Assembly: GCF_963676685.1 (NCBI RefSeq)
Contig: NC_092349.1
Coordinates: forward strand, 55,069,232-55,133,231
Length of the DNA stretch: 64,000 nt
Reading direction: 5' to 3'
Source of the DNA: Mytilus edulis
Lineage: Eukaryota; Mollusca; Bivalvia; Mytilida; Mytilidae
The translations under genes were made by a program, and so were the position numbers. Under the pieces are notes generated by a model, which did not search any database, had not been told where the DNA came from, and was given only the letters and a program-made list of their open reading frames with translations. The first letter of the stretch is position 1. Every line of letters begins with the position of its first letter. Below, one piece after another: positions 1 through 10,885 of this stretch.

Positions 1-49
1 AAAACAAGTCGTATTCATGATTAAAAACAGGCTATCTTTATGTAAAAAA

Positions 50-205
50 AATGGTGGATTATACCTAGGTAAACCTATTATTTGTATGACAATCGCACAA
101 AAAAGTCAATTGCATTAAAACCGATGTTTAACAAAGCACATAGACATAACAGGTAAAAAAGTCAAAATTGGGTAATAGTCGTCAATATTGTGTTTAATTA
201 GTATT
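50..205 (+). repeat. Interspersed repeat, 'TGTATGACA.TCGCA' family
   Basis: This stretch matches 47055-47175 in order and spacing: 'tgtatgaca(a/g)tcgca', then 'aacaaa', 'gtaaaaa.gtcaaaa', and finally 'gtcaatattgtgtt'. Reverse-oriented pieces of the same family lie at about 27725-27950 and 33490-33640. No coding content is visible. Confidence 0.6.
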
Positions 206-991
206 GTCAAAACGTACAGTGTTGCCTTACCGGTAAGTCAGGTAATCGTTCGACCTACTAACCGGTAGGTTCAGTTGACGTTTGAAGGCCCTATGTATAA
301 CACCCCACAAATGTACGTTTGTTATAATACGACAAGGTGTGTACGTCCTTCGTAATTATAAGACTTCCTTTCGAAGCTTGACTTTTAATAATCCAGTGCA
401 CTGAAGCTTTTGCTTCGTATTGAAAAAAATATAAAAAAAACTTCTTGAACTTTTCGAATTGAAAATGTCTGAAACCGATGATTCGATCTTTCATTTCTCT
501 TGATGTCTCAGAAAATAAGATGGAATGTTGCAAGTTGAAATGATAAATTAGATATAAGAAGATGAGGTATGAAAGCCTGTTACTAGTACAAAATAAATAA
601 AAAAATGTACCATGTAGTATACATTATAATAATACAATGGTGAAGTCAATCCTAAGATTAAATCGGATTACTGGTCTAAAGTTACCGTTTCAAAAACATG
701 TATACTAATTATGTGTAATTAAAATCTTGCTCCTAACTAAAAGACAGATTGCATAAGTTCTGATTAATTTATGCTTTAACAGTTACAATACATATAGCAA
801 TCAATTTACTGGACAATAGATTTGTTGAAATATTTACCACGATGATAATTTTCAAATAGAATACAAGTATTTAATGATTTAAAAACACATTTATATCAAA
901 TCTATTAAAATTGAAATTAGATTCTGGTAAAACGGTTAGCGTTTTTGATATTCGATTTTCGGTCCTTCTGACGTTTAACCGGTAAAAAAAC
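206..991. other. AT-rich stretch without a recognisable gene
   Basis: No exon with credible splice sites and no known family was seen. The open frame on the minus strand at 291-533 has no domain character and lies in low-complexity AT-rich DNA. Confidence 0.6.
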
Positions 992-1006
992 TTAAGGATG
1001 TACTTA

Positions 1007-1033
1007 CAGTTGGGTGCAGACCAAGCATTACAT
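1007..1033 (+). repeat. Left terminal inverted repeat of the satellite-bearing element
   Basis: 27 bp, identical to the reverse complement of 6614-6640. It starts at C1007 directly after TA 1005-1006. Confidence 0.9.
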
Positions 1034-1099
1034 AAAGTAAACGCAAGTTAACGCCGCGTGCACATATTTCGTTAGTTAACTTCAAATCTCCCGTTTACT

Positions 1100-1328
1100 A
1101 GTAAACGCACGTTTACTATAATTACGTTAACGTGATCGAAATGGAAATTTCTAATGTCTACCCTAGTAAACGGGCGTTTACTATGTGTCCGTTTAGTCAG
1201 TAGTAAACGGGCGTTTACTTCAGAATTCTTCAAATTTATTTTTACGTGCACTTAAAAGTAAACGGGCGTTTACTACAGATTTTACAAGTGTATTTTTACG
1301 TGCACTTGAAAGTAAACGCACGTTTACT
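1100..1328. repeat. Left cluster of an 18 bp palindrome
   Basis: Five copies of AGTAAACGGGCGTTTACT or a close variant lie at 1100-1117, 1165-1182, 1202-1219, 1257-1274 and 1311-1328. Each is a near-perfect dyad whose two centre bases differ (GG or CA). Related GTTAAC and 'gttaacgccgcg' segments lie at 1040-1085. Such subterminal repeats are often transposase-binding sites in DNA transposons. That role is inferred here. Confidence 0.8.
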
Positions 1329-1737
1329 TTTCGCGTTAACTGATTGGGTAAATTTAGAAATAAACTTCAAGTTCATTTGCACATTTTCTTTTCAAAAGTT
1401 ACAGGTGCAAATATCGATACGGAAAGAAAGGTTATCTGAGACATAGGGAGAATATTTTTACATGATGGGATGTAAACATCATGGTTTACGTTGTTTCGTT
1501 CGCCATTTATAATTTGTCTCTTCGAATTCCTAACTATAACTCGGTGCATTTAATACATTATTATTAATCGAAATTCACCTTGTTTGCCTTGGATTAACAT
1601 GATAAGTTTCTGTTATGACAAATGATAAAAAAACGTAAATTGTACAGTGTATTGAAAGGGATATCAATAAAGTGTAATATAAGTATGTACATTTGTACCA
1701 TCTCGTCAATTTAAATGTTCATATATTGTATCTTTAC

Positions 1738-4700
1738 ATGGATATATACCTATTTTACTATGCAGCTATATATAGTGCTAATATGGTCTGTTTTGGTTAT
1801 AATTCGATTAGTCTGAGGTTAGAAAACTACTGAAATTTGTTTCAATATTCAATATTTTGAATAAAAAAAGGACGTGCTGGCACTCTTAATTGATGCAAAC
1901 AAAATTTTTTAGTCATACTATTCAAATATTGCTACCTTTTTCATTATACAATCAATCCTTACATGAAAATATAACCCATTTACTATGCGGCTGTATAGAT
2001 TTACATGATAAAATGCTGATATGGTCAGTTTTTGTTGTTGCGGACAAATAATTTTATTATATGAGTCTGTCTGAGGTATGAAAACTACTGAATTTTGTTT
2101 ACGATTCAATATTTTGAATAAAAAAAGTACATGCTGGCACTCTAAATTGATGCGAACAACATTTTTTAGTCATAATATTCAAAAATTGCTACCTATTTTA
2201 TTATACAATCAATCCTTACATGAAAATATAACTCATTTACTATGAGGCTATATATATTTACATGATAAAATGCTTATATGGTCAGTTTTGGTTATTGCGG
2301 ACAAATAATTTTATTATATCAGTCAGTCTGAGGTATGAAAACTACTGAATTTTGTTTACAATTCAATATTTTGAAGAAAAAAAAGACATGCTGGCACTCT
2401 AAATTGATGCGAACAAAATTTTTTAGTCATAATATTCAAATATTGCTACCTATTTTATTATACAGTCAATCCTTACATGAAAATATAACTCATTTACTAT
2501 GAGGCTATATAGATTTACATAATAAAATGCTTATATGGTCAGTTTTGGTTGTTGCGGACAAATAATTTTTTTATATGAGTCAGTCTAAGATATGCAAACT
2601 ATTAAATTTTGTTTACGATTCAATATTTTGAATAAAAAAAGGACATGCTGGCTCTCTAAATTGATGCGAACAAATTTTTTAGTCATAATATTCAAAAAAT
2701 TGCTACCTATTTTATTATACAATCAATCCTTACACGAAAATATAACTCATTTACTATGAGGCTGTATAGATTTACATGATAAAATGCTTATATGGTCAGT
2801 TTTGGTTGTTGCGGACAAATAATTTTATTATATGAGTCAGTCTAAGATATGAAAACTATTGAATTTTGTTTACGATTCAATATTTTGAATAAAAAAAGGA
2901 CATGCTGGCACTCTTAATTGATGCGAACAAAATTTTTTAGTCATAATATTCAAATATTGCTACCTATTTATTGTACAATCAATCCTTACATGAAAATATA
3001 ACTCATTTACTATGCGGCTATATAGATTTACATAATAAAATGCTTATATGGTCAGTTTTGGTTGTTGCGGACAAATAATTTTATTATATCAGTCAGTCTG
3101 AGGTATGAAAACTACTGAATTTTGTTTATGATTTAATATTTTGAATAAAAAAAGGACATGCTGGCACTCTAAATTGATGCGAACAAAATTTTTCAGTCAT
3201 AATAATCAAATATTGCTACCTATTTTATTATACAATCAATCCTTACATGAAAATATAACTCATTTACTATGAGGCTGTATAAATTTACATGATAAAATGC
3301 TTATATGGTCAGTTTTGGTTGTTGGGGACAAATTATTTTATTATATGAGTCAGTCTGAGATATGAAAACTAATGAATTTTGTTTACGATTCAATATTTTG
3401 AATACAAAAAGGACATGCTGGCACTTTTAATTGATGCGAACAAAATTTCTTAGTCATAATATTCAAATATTGCTACCTTTTTTTATTATACAATCAATCC
3501 TTACATGAAAATATAACTCATTTACTATGCGGCTATATAGATGAACATAATGAAATGCTTATATGGTCAGTTTTGGTTGTTGAGGACAAATAATTTTATT
3601 ATATTAGTCAGTCTGCATGAGGTATGAAAACTACTGAATTTTGTTTACAATTCAATATTTTGAAGAAAAAAAAGACATGCTGGCACTCTAAATTGATGCG
3701 AACAAAATTTTTTAGTCATAATATTCAAATATTGCTACCTATTCTATTATACAGTCAATCCTTACATGAAAATATAACTCATTTACTATGAGGCTATATA
3801 GATTTACATAATAAAATGCTTATATGGTCAGTTTTGGTTGTTGCGGACAAATAATTTTTTTATATGAGTCAGTCTAAGATATGCAAACTATTAAATTTTG
3901 TTTACGATTCAATATTTTGAATAAAAAAAGGACATGCTGGCTCTCTTTATTGATGCGAACAAAATTTTTTAGTCATAATATTCAAATATTGCTACCTATT
4001 TTATTAAACAATCAATCCTTACATGAAAATACAACTCATTTACTATGCGGCTATATAGATTTACATAATAAAATGCTGATATGGTCAGTTTTGGTTGTTG
4101 CGGACAAATAATTTTATTATATTAGTCAGTCTGCATGAGGTATGAAAACTACTGAATTTTGTTTACAATTCAATATTTTGAAGAAAAAAAAGACATGCTG
4201 GCACTCTAAATTGATGCGAACAAATTTTTTAGTCATAATATTCAAAAAATTGCTACCTATTTTATTATACAATCAATCCTTACACGAAAATATAACTCAT
4301 TTACTATGAGGCTGTATAGATTTACATGATAAAATGCTTATATGGTCAGTTCTGGTTGTTGCGGACAAATAATTTTATTATATGAGTCAGTCTAAGATAT
4401 GAAAACTATTGAATTTTGTTTACGATTCAATATTTTGAATAAAAAAAGGACATGCTGGCACTCTTAATTGATGCGAACAAAATTTTTTAGTCATAATATT
4501 CAAATATTGCTACATATTTTATTGTACAATCAATCCTTACATGAAAATATAACTCATTTACTATGCGGCTATATAGATTTACATAATAAAATGCTTATAT
4601 GGTCAGTTTTGGTTGTTGCGGACAAATAATTTTATTATATCAGTCAGTCTGAGGTAGGAAAACTACTGAATTTTGTTTATGATTTAATATTTTGAATAAA

Positions 4701-6105
4701 AAAAGGACATGCTGGCACTCTAAATTGATGCGAACAAAATTTTTCAGTCATAATAATCAAATATTGCTACCTATTTTATTATACAATCAATCCTTACATG
4801 AAAATATAACTCATTTACTATGAGGCTGTATAAATTTACATGATAAAATGCTTATATGGTCAGTTTTGGTTGTTGCGGACAAATAATTTTATTATATGAG
4901 TCAGTCTAAGATATGAAAACTATTGAATTTTGTTTACGATTCAATATTTTGAATGAAAAAAGGACATGCTGGCACTCTAAATTGATGCGAACAAAATTTT
5001 TTAGTCATAAAATTCAAATATTGCTACCTATTTTTATTATACAATCAATCCTTACATGAAAATATAACTCATTTACTATGCGGCTATATAGATGAACATA
5101 ATGAAATGCTTATATGGTCAGTTTTGGTTGTTGAGGACAAATAATTTTATTATATCAGTCAGTCTGAGGTAAGAAAACTACTGAATTTTGTTTACGATTC
5201 ATTATTTTGAATAAAAAAAGGACATGCTGTCACTCTAAATTGATGCGAACAAAATTTTTTAGTCATAGTAATCAAATTTTGCTACCTATTTTATTATACA
5301 ATCAATTCTTACATAAAAATATAACTCATTTACTATGCGGCTATATAGATTTACATAATAAAATGCTTATATGGTCAGTTTTGGTTGTTGCGGACAAATA
5401 ATTTTATTATATGAGTCAGTCAGAGATATGAAAACTAATGATTTTGTTTACGATTCAATATTTTGAATAATAAAAGGACATGCTGGCACTCTTAATTGAT
5501 GCGAACAAATTTTTTTAGTCATAATATTCAAATATATGGTAATTTTTGGTTGTTGCTGACAAATAACTTTATTATATCAGTCAGTCTGAGGTAAGAAAAC
5601 TATTGAATTATGTTTGCGATTCAATATTTTGAATAAAAAAGAACATGCTGGCACTCTAAATTGATGCAAACAAAATTTTTATGTCATAATATTCAAATAT
5701 TGCTTCCTTTTTTATTAAACAATCAATCTTTATTTCAAAATATAGCTCATTTACTATGCGGGCTATATAGATTTACATAATAAATTGCTTATATGGTCAG
5801 TTTTGGTTGTTCCGAACAAATAATTATATATTACGAGTTAGTCTGATGTATGAAAACTACTGAATTTTGTTTACTATTCAATATTTTAAATAAAAAGAGG
5901 TCATAGCCGTCAGGCTGGTAAAAAAAATTCTGTCACTTGTATTATATGGTCAATTATGGCATAAAAATATAACTGAATTACTACTATATAGAATAAGATA
6001 CATGTAGTTGTTAAACAGTTAAAGGGTAAATATTGTCAGTTTTGGTTAATTTTACGAGTCAGTATGTCTAAGATGAGAAAACTGTTTGATTTTGGTGAGG
6101 ATTAA
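1738..6105. repeat. Satellite array, ~257 bp monomer, about 16 copies
   Basis: The landmark 'catgctggc' recurs near 1872, 2129, 2387 and 2643 and on through the array at about 257 bp spacing. Monomers are AT-rich, about 90 percent or more alike in the centre, and degenerate at both ends (before about 1870 and after about 5480). Private variants recur at multiples of the monomer: 'tatgcaaact' at 2591 and 3880 (five units), 'gatgaacataatgaaatg' near 3541 and 5091 (six units), 'tctgcatgagg' near 3611 and 4131 (two units). Open frames inside it have no protein character. Confidence 0.9.
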
Positions 6106-6323
6106 ATTACATTTATTTGAATCAACATACTTAAACTATTATTTGCGAAGAACAAGAAATTTACTATAATTATTGTTCAATTAAATACAAATGTGTGATA
6201 ACATTTTTAAATAACTGTAATCGTCAATATGTCAAGCGGAAATGACCAGTTGGTCAATTAATTTTAATGTTCCTTATCATTTCATATTTTATGTCAATGT
6301 ATCCAGGTTACGATGATAATCTG

Positions 6324-6597
6324 CGTTAACGGGCGTTTACTACAAACAGTAAACGCGCGTTTACTCATTACGGAAATAGAAGACGCGCATTTTCCCACGT
6401 TAACGCGGAGGTAAACGGGAAAGTAAACGCCCGTTTACTCTTTACAAAATTAGAAGACGCGCCGTTTTTGCGTTAACGCGGAGGTAAACGCGAAAGTAAA
6501 CGCCCGTTTACTTTTAATGTCTACTGCAATTTCGGAGTTAACGCACAGTTAACGCGGCGTTTACGTGAAGTGCACGCGAGTAAACGCCGCGTTAACT
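6324..6597. repeat. Right cluster of the 18 bp palindrome
   Basis: Copies or variants lie at 6324-6341, 6348-6365, 6422-6439, 6495-6512 and 6579-6597, mirroring the left cluster. Here the centre is CG, CC or a GTTAAC half. CpG density is far above that of the surrounding DNA. Confidence 0.8.
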
Positions 6598-6613
6598 TTT
6601 TCGGCCCGTCTAC

Positions 6614-6640
6614 ATGTAATGCTTGGTCTGCACCCAACTG
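6614..6640 (-). repeat. Right terminal inverted repeat of the satellite-bearing element
   Basis: Perfect 27 bp inverted match to 1007-1033, followed by TA at 6641-6642. Confidence 0.9.
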
Positions 6641-7124
6641 TAGGTGAGGTTTCAGAATTTGTGTCAAATGTTCGGACTCCTTGGTGTTTTTCCATACAAT
6701 ACAATGTAAAATATTTTGCCCCATAACACCCATTTATTTTTTCGTATAAGACTGTTAAAATAGCTCATGAAAGGTCAATTGCCAAAATCTTAGAAGATTC
6801 TTAATTTTTGTATTATTTTTTTTTGAGACCTTATAATACCAATGCAAATATCAAATGAATATAAGGTAAAAGTCTGAGTCAGCCTTTTCTCGCCATATAT
6901 GAAATCTCAAATATCTCGAAAAGGAGGTCCATGACCTATCAATATTTTTAGCTTATTTTTATCCTTAATTGATGCTCTATCAGCTTATGGTATCAATTTT
7001 AACTTCTTAATTTATTAATTTTCACCTAACCTCACCTAAGTACATCCTTAAATTAAAGTTATTGCTGTATTAAAATTTTTGACATTTAAATAATCGAATT
7101 AGAAAATTTACCGGATTTCTAATA

Positions 7125-7375
7125 ACATAAGCAACACGTCGGGTGCAACATGTGGATCAGAATCTGCTTACCATTCCGGAGCACCTGAGACCACCCCAAG
7201 ATTTTGGTGGGGTTCGTGTTGTTAAGTCTTTAGTGTTCTATGTTGTGTTTTCTGTACTATTATTTGTAGGTTTGTTTTTTTATTTTCAGCCATGACATTC
7301 TTTCTATGAGTTTGACTCACCCTCTGGTATCTTTCGTCCCTCTTTTGTGATTATTGTCTAGCACATGCATGTATT
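7125..7375 (-). repeat. Interspersed repeat, 'GGGACGAAAGATACC' family, reverse copy
   Basis: The reverse complement matches 33773-34040, including the 'gggacgaaagatacc' start, the 'aacacgaaccccacc' centre and the 'acccgacgtgttgctta' end. A third, shorter reverse copy is at 30283-30460. Confidence 0.75.
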
Positions 7376-7659
7376 GTTATCATATGATATACTATTTTAA
7401 ATGTCTATGATAGGATTGCTTGTTTTCGTAACGATATAACACAATTTAACAGAAATTTACCTGTCTAGATTGACCGCAAATAAAAAGAGGTGACAAGGAT
7501 TATACATTATAAACTACATCAAATTCATGATAACGGATATACAAGACGATGATATAAAACATAGATTGAAGTGGTAATATACTGTATCAGTGTCGTACTA
7601 CTTTATAGTTGTTTTGGTCTTTATTAACATTTTTACTTCATTTTATTAAAATACATCAG
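7376..7659. other. Upstream of the lectin domain, start exon not found
   Basis: The first lectin exon is entered in phase 1, so at least one upstream exon with the signal peptide must exist. No candidate with a matching donor phase was recognised here. It may lie left of the repeats or outside the window. Confidence 0.4.
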
Positions 7660-7748
7660 GATGGGCCTATTGGAAACATGGCTGGCAAAAATATGATGAT
7701 TCGTGTTATATAATTCAATACGCAAGGAAGACTTGGCATGAGGCAAAG
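7660..7748 (+). CDS. C-type lectin domain protein, exon A (start of domain)
   Basis: This exon encodes the start of a C-type lectin-like domain: 'GWQKYDDSCYIIQYARKTWHEAK' reads in order Gly-Trp, Ser-Cys-Tyr, Thr-Trp-x-Glu-Ala, the hallmarks of the first strand and helix. The acceptor is 'catcag' at 7654-7659 and the donor is GTATAG from 7749. Entry is in phase 1 and exit in phase 0, which fits the next exon exactly. The Cys of SCY normally pairs with a Cys just upstream, expected in the missing preceding exon. Bivalve proteins of this type are usually secreted into haemolymph or mucus and bind microbial sugars. That role is a family expectation. Confidence 0.8.
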
Positions 7749-8611
7749 GTATAGTAAACAATACAAAATTGTATTTCTATTGTTACTTAACTCTTTGTTT
7801 GTTTGTGTATTGATTGTATGTTATGATGTTTGTTTGCCATGATGTTATCTAATCTTATCCATTTATTTGCTTTCTAGTGCACCTTTTTTCTATATTTATT
7901 ACAAAAACGATCATGTATCTATACATTGTTCATTATGATTATTTTATCTCTTTACATAGGATGTCGTTTTCTGTTTCTCCTTTTTTTTTATATTCAGCCA
8001 ATATTTCTCACATTTAATTAAGTAGTAGTAAACTTAGGTTGTCAATTGAAAAAAACATATAGTATCCCATTCTGTGGAACAAGCTATACAGTCACACGTA
8101 GGTGTATTGGTTTATTAGACCACGTTCGAGTTGTGTTCTTCACCGGAAATGTACGTCAATTTTGTGCGACTCTATTTCGTCATGAAGTAGATACATTTGT
8201 AGAGGGGAACACCTGTATACCTTCATTATTAATGTGCAAGCATGTTCGTGTTCGTGTAAGCAGGATGAGCTAGAAATATGTTTGTTTTGTCGGTACTTAA
8301 ATCACAATTCCGTAATGACAGAGGTGCTGATTATCAATTAAAGAAATTTAATTTGACGAATTGTTCAAATCAAATTGATCCAATTTTAACAACCCCTCGC
8401 TCAACATGAGAAAGAAGTGACAATGACCCTTAACGCACCAATGGTGCAGTTCACTAAAACCAAAGTAGTTTTTGACAGAAATGCAAAGAACTCTTAAGAG
8501 GTATATTGTCTAAGGTAAAATTAGTGATTCATTGATACACAAACATAGAAAAAAACCTAAGTTGAAGAAAAATGTAATGTCCCTCAAATTGGGAATACCT
8601 TTTGTTTTTAG

Positions 8612-8714
8612 AATTTCTGCAAGGACGACCTCAATGCGTATTTGGCTGAAATTAAAACACCTGGAGAAAACAACTTTTTGATGAATATCCTCCCAAAGCC
8701 AACAATCGACGACA
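8612..8714 (+). CDS. C-type lectin domain protein, exon B (middle)
   Basis: The translation begins NFCKDDLNAYLAEIKTPGEN and continues NFLMNILPKP, the second helix and 'AxLAxIxxxxENxFL' segment of the fold. The Cys forms the long conserved bridge with the last Cys of exon C. The acceptor is TTTTTAG ending at 8611 and the donor is GTAAGT from 8715. It enters in phase 0 and leaves in phase 1, so it joins exons A and C without any frame change, strong evidence that the three form one gene. The phase fit and motif order, rather than ORF length, led to this call. Confidence 0.85.
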
Positions 8715-9221
8715 GTAAGTAATTCGTGAGACATCATGGTTGATTGATAAGTTTTTTGTTTGATTCCAATTTTCGTTGATTTCGTGGATACTGATAACAC
8801 ACACAATTAAATATTCAACGAATACAAATTTTCCATCAGGTTGTTTTGCAGACATTTGCAAACCACGAAATCAAATGTACACGAAATTGAAATTGTTCTC
8901 CATCCAAACAAATAAGGACCCACAAATATAAATGAATCCACAGTACTGTACAAGATTATAATTCAGCTATAAATGGCTACGCTTCAAAACACAGACAGTG
9001 AACAAAAGTTTTGCAAAGTTTCCTGATACTTAAAGCATGTATATTCGGATCGAGAGTAGATTTTGTGGAAAAAGACAGATTTATGCTCTTGAAAACATTA
9101 ACTTTATGCATGTTATTTTAATTGTGATTCATTTATATGTTTTGGGGTTTAATGTGACGTCCAATTGCATTGAGCTAGTACACATTTTGCTTATGGGAAA
9201 GCTTAAGCCCGATTCGGGGTG

Positions 9222-9330
9222 TTGAATTTTATGGCTGTGTTTAAGACCATTGGTAGCCTTTGGCTGTTTTCTGCTTTTCGTTCGGGTTGTTGTCTCTTTG
9301 AAACATTACCTATTTACATTCTCAATTGTT
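9222..9330 (-). repeat. Mussel repeat fragment inside the lectin gene
   Basis: The stretch 'gtagcctttggctgttttct' followed by 'gggttgttgtctctttga' is the reverse end of the 'gagacaactctcc' family present elsewhere in the window. It lies in the intron between exons B and C. Confidence 0.6.
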
Positions 9331-9612
9331 TGCATAAAATCACTTTAATAATTGATAATGATCTATTCGAGGAAATATTCCTAATAAAATTTGCACTCGA
9401 AGTACTTACTTAATATTCCTGTAAAATTGAGCCGTGAAAAGGTAATGTTGATGTTATGTTTGTTAATGCGTTTTCATTTCTTCATTGGTAATCATGTTGA
9501 TGCCGCCGAAAATATATCTTTTTTACGTTCAGCGAATGCAATTCTCTCAATTATTAACCAGTTTGAGAATTACTAACGTGGATTTTCTTTTATTCTTACA
9601 TATTTTCTTTAG

Positions 9613-9839
9613 CTGATCTAGAGGTTTGGCTTGGTGCTAATGCTTTGAACGTTAAAAGACAATTCATCTGGAACACTAGCCCCACTGACTTTGATTTTAC
9701 TGACTGGGGACCCGAGGAGCCGAATGGTCGTTCTTATGAGCACTGTCTATCAACGCACATGTACAATGATGGTAAACTTCATTGGAACGACAGGGCATGC
9801 TCGACGGCGCACTTCTTTGTGTGTGAAAAAAGGTAATTT
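9613..9839 (+). CDS. C-type lectin domain protein, exon C (sugar-binding half)
   Basis: The exon begins DLEVWLGAN (usual WIGL position) and carries DWGPEEPNG, YEHC, LHWNDRAC and FFVCEKR. EPN plus WND with the intervening Glu is the calcium site 2 set that in known family members favours mannose-type sugars. The four core Cys (NFC, EHC, RAC, FVC) are all present across exons B and C. The acceptor is TTTCTTTAG ending at 9612. The reading frame closes at TAA 9837-9839 right after CEKR, the usual end of a single-domain lectin. The same bases also read AAG|GTAATT, so splicing to a further exon cannot be excluded. No missing key residue is seen, so the domain looks functional. Confidence 0.9.
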
Positions 9840-9900
9840 CAATAACTGATCTTGGTGACAAAACATCGAGTTAAAAGTTAATTAATACTGATTTATATAC

Positions 9901-9985
9901 AGTGAAACCTGTTTTAAGACACAACTTAAGGGGGATCAAAAATGTGGAATCTTTATACCGGGGGTCTTTTAATTCAGGTTTCACC
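9901..9985. repeat. Short hairpin repeat, 'GTGAAACCTG' ends
   Basis: 'agtgaaacctgttttaagac' at 9901-9920 pairs with 'gtcttttaattcaggtttca' at 9964-9983, with a ~43 base loop. It lies directly downstream of the lectin and resembles a small MITE. Confidence 0.5.
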
Positions 9986-10083
9986 GATATGCAATGTACT
10001 ATAGAGGGACATAAAATAAATGGTCTTATAACTACAAAAGATTTTGCTTAATTAAGGCGAAGTGAACGTAATTAAACTACAAA

Positions 10084-10769
10084 ATGTTTTTTTTTATTTC
10101 ATATATGAATTCTGCTTGTAAAATTACACCAGAAAATAAAATAAAAAAGGGGGTAACCGTTTTCGTTTTTGAGATACGAGCCGTTGAAATTAATAGCATG
10201 ATACGCCAAAAATACAAAGGATATATAGGGAAAATAATCAAAATTAGCAGATATATTTACATTATCAAGATTTTCTATTTTGTTTGTCAACAGATTTTTT
10301 TTTAACTTGATATACGATTCAAAAATGAAAGACGAATCCATTGGTGCAAAGAAAGTCCTTAGCAACCGTGCTTGTTTTTACGCTACTCCTTGTTGAAGAT
10401 TAAAATTATTCGGCGACGTCATGGTCTACAGTAACGTCGCCACAACTTTTACGTCGTAACTCTATTATACCGTACAATGTCGTAGCAATGTCGTGCGTGT
10501 GTATTACCCATCTTCCTATGTATTACAAATGATCTAGTGTTGTAAATTGATAAGAAAAGAAAATAACTAATTTTAAAGAATATTTCTGTCGGCAAAAAAT
10601 TGCAAGTTTGTAATTAAATTTCCCGCAAATGAGAGAAAGGTACCGTATATGTTATGCTTTTCTATATTAGAGTGGTTTCCACACCTTTTTAAATGCTTGC
10701 ATGGATTGTAATTTTTTTTATGAATCACATATCGAGTTTGAATTTGTCTCGGTTAGCACAGTGTTGTCA
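10084..10769. other. Intergenic, nothing recognised
   Basis: AT-rich. A short dyad 'ggcgacgt...acgtcgcc' lies near 10412-10441. Overlapping open frames on both strands at 10084-10365 look random. Confidence 0.5.
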
Positions 10770-10885
10770 GAATGAATTCGTGATAATGAACACTGTCTAT
10801 CAACGCACATGTACAATGATGGTAAACTTCATTGGAATGATAGGGCATGATCAACGTGGCACTTCTTTGTGTGTGAAAAAAGGTA
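10770..10885 (+). pseudogene. Broken duplicate of lectin exon C
   Basis: Bases from about 10788 repeat lectin exon C from its YEHC motif to CEKR and past the splice/stop region with only a few changes. The codon for the conserved Cys of NDRAC is TGA here (10848-10850, TGC in the intact copy), and the first half of the exon, including EPN, is missing. The copy cannot encode a lectin domain. The close identity suggests a fairly recent partial duplication. Confidence 0.85.

Larger units (their letters stand above)
1007..6640. mobile_element. 5.6 kb TIR element carrying a satellite array
   Basis: Positions 1007-1033 and 6614-6640 are perfect 27 bp inverted repeats beginning CAGTTGGGTGCAGACCAAGC. 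TA stands directly outside both ends (1005-1006 and 6641-6642), and removing the element with one TA restores the continuous end of the surrounding MITE. A TA duplication and a CAGT start are typical of the Tc1/mariner (IS630) superfamily, but no transposase remains, so that assignment is an inference. Inside, from outside to centre, are clusters of an 18 bp palindrome, AT-rich spacers, and about sixteen 257 bp satellite monomers. It is probably non-autonomous and grew by expansion of its internal repeat. Confidence 0.85.
992..7054. mobile_element. Older TTAA-flanked MITE, split by a later insertion
   Basis: Reading 992-1006 onto 6643 gives an end 'taaggatgtactta' + 'ggtgaggtt'. Its reverse complement is present at 7028-7051. 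The two ends form a TIR of about 23 bp, and both meet the genome at TTAA (992-995 and 7048-7051). The body is the roughly 400 bp at 6643-7050 with no coding sequence. The 1007-6640 element sits inside the left end, so this MITE is the older of the two. Ends of the same family recur at 55688-55700 and 56031-56043. Confidence 0.7.

Noticed and set aside
3881-5401. Open frames inside the satellite (3881-4111, 5207-5401)
   Set aside because: They are identical fragments of the repeated monomer and occur only where stops are lost by chance.
1738-6105. CRISPR array
   Set aside because: Units are 257 bp with no short repeat/unique spacer pattern, and the DNA is eukaryotic.
9391-9576. Frame with HVDAAENISFLRSANAIL resembling a lectin middle exon
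   Set aside because: It lacks the Cys and fitting splice sites, and 8612-8714 supplies this segment in the correct phase. It may be a remnant of a duplicated exon at most.
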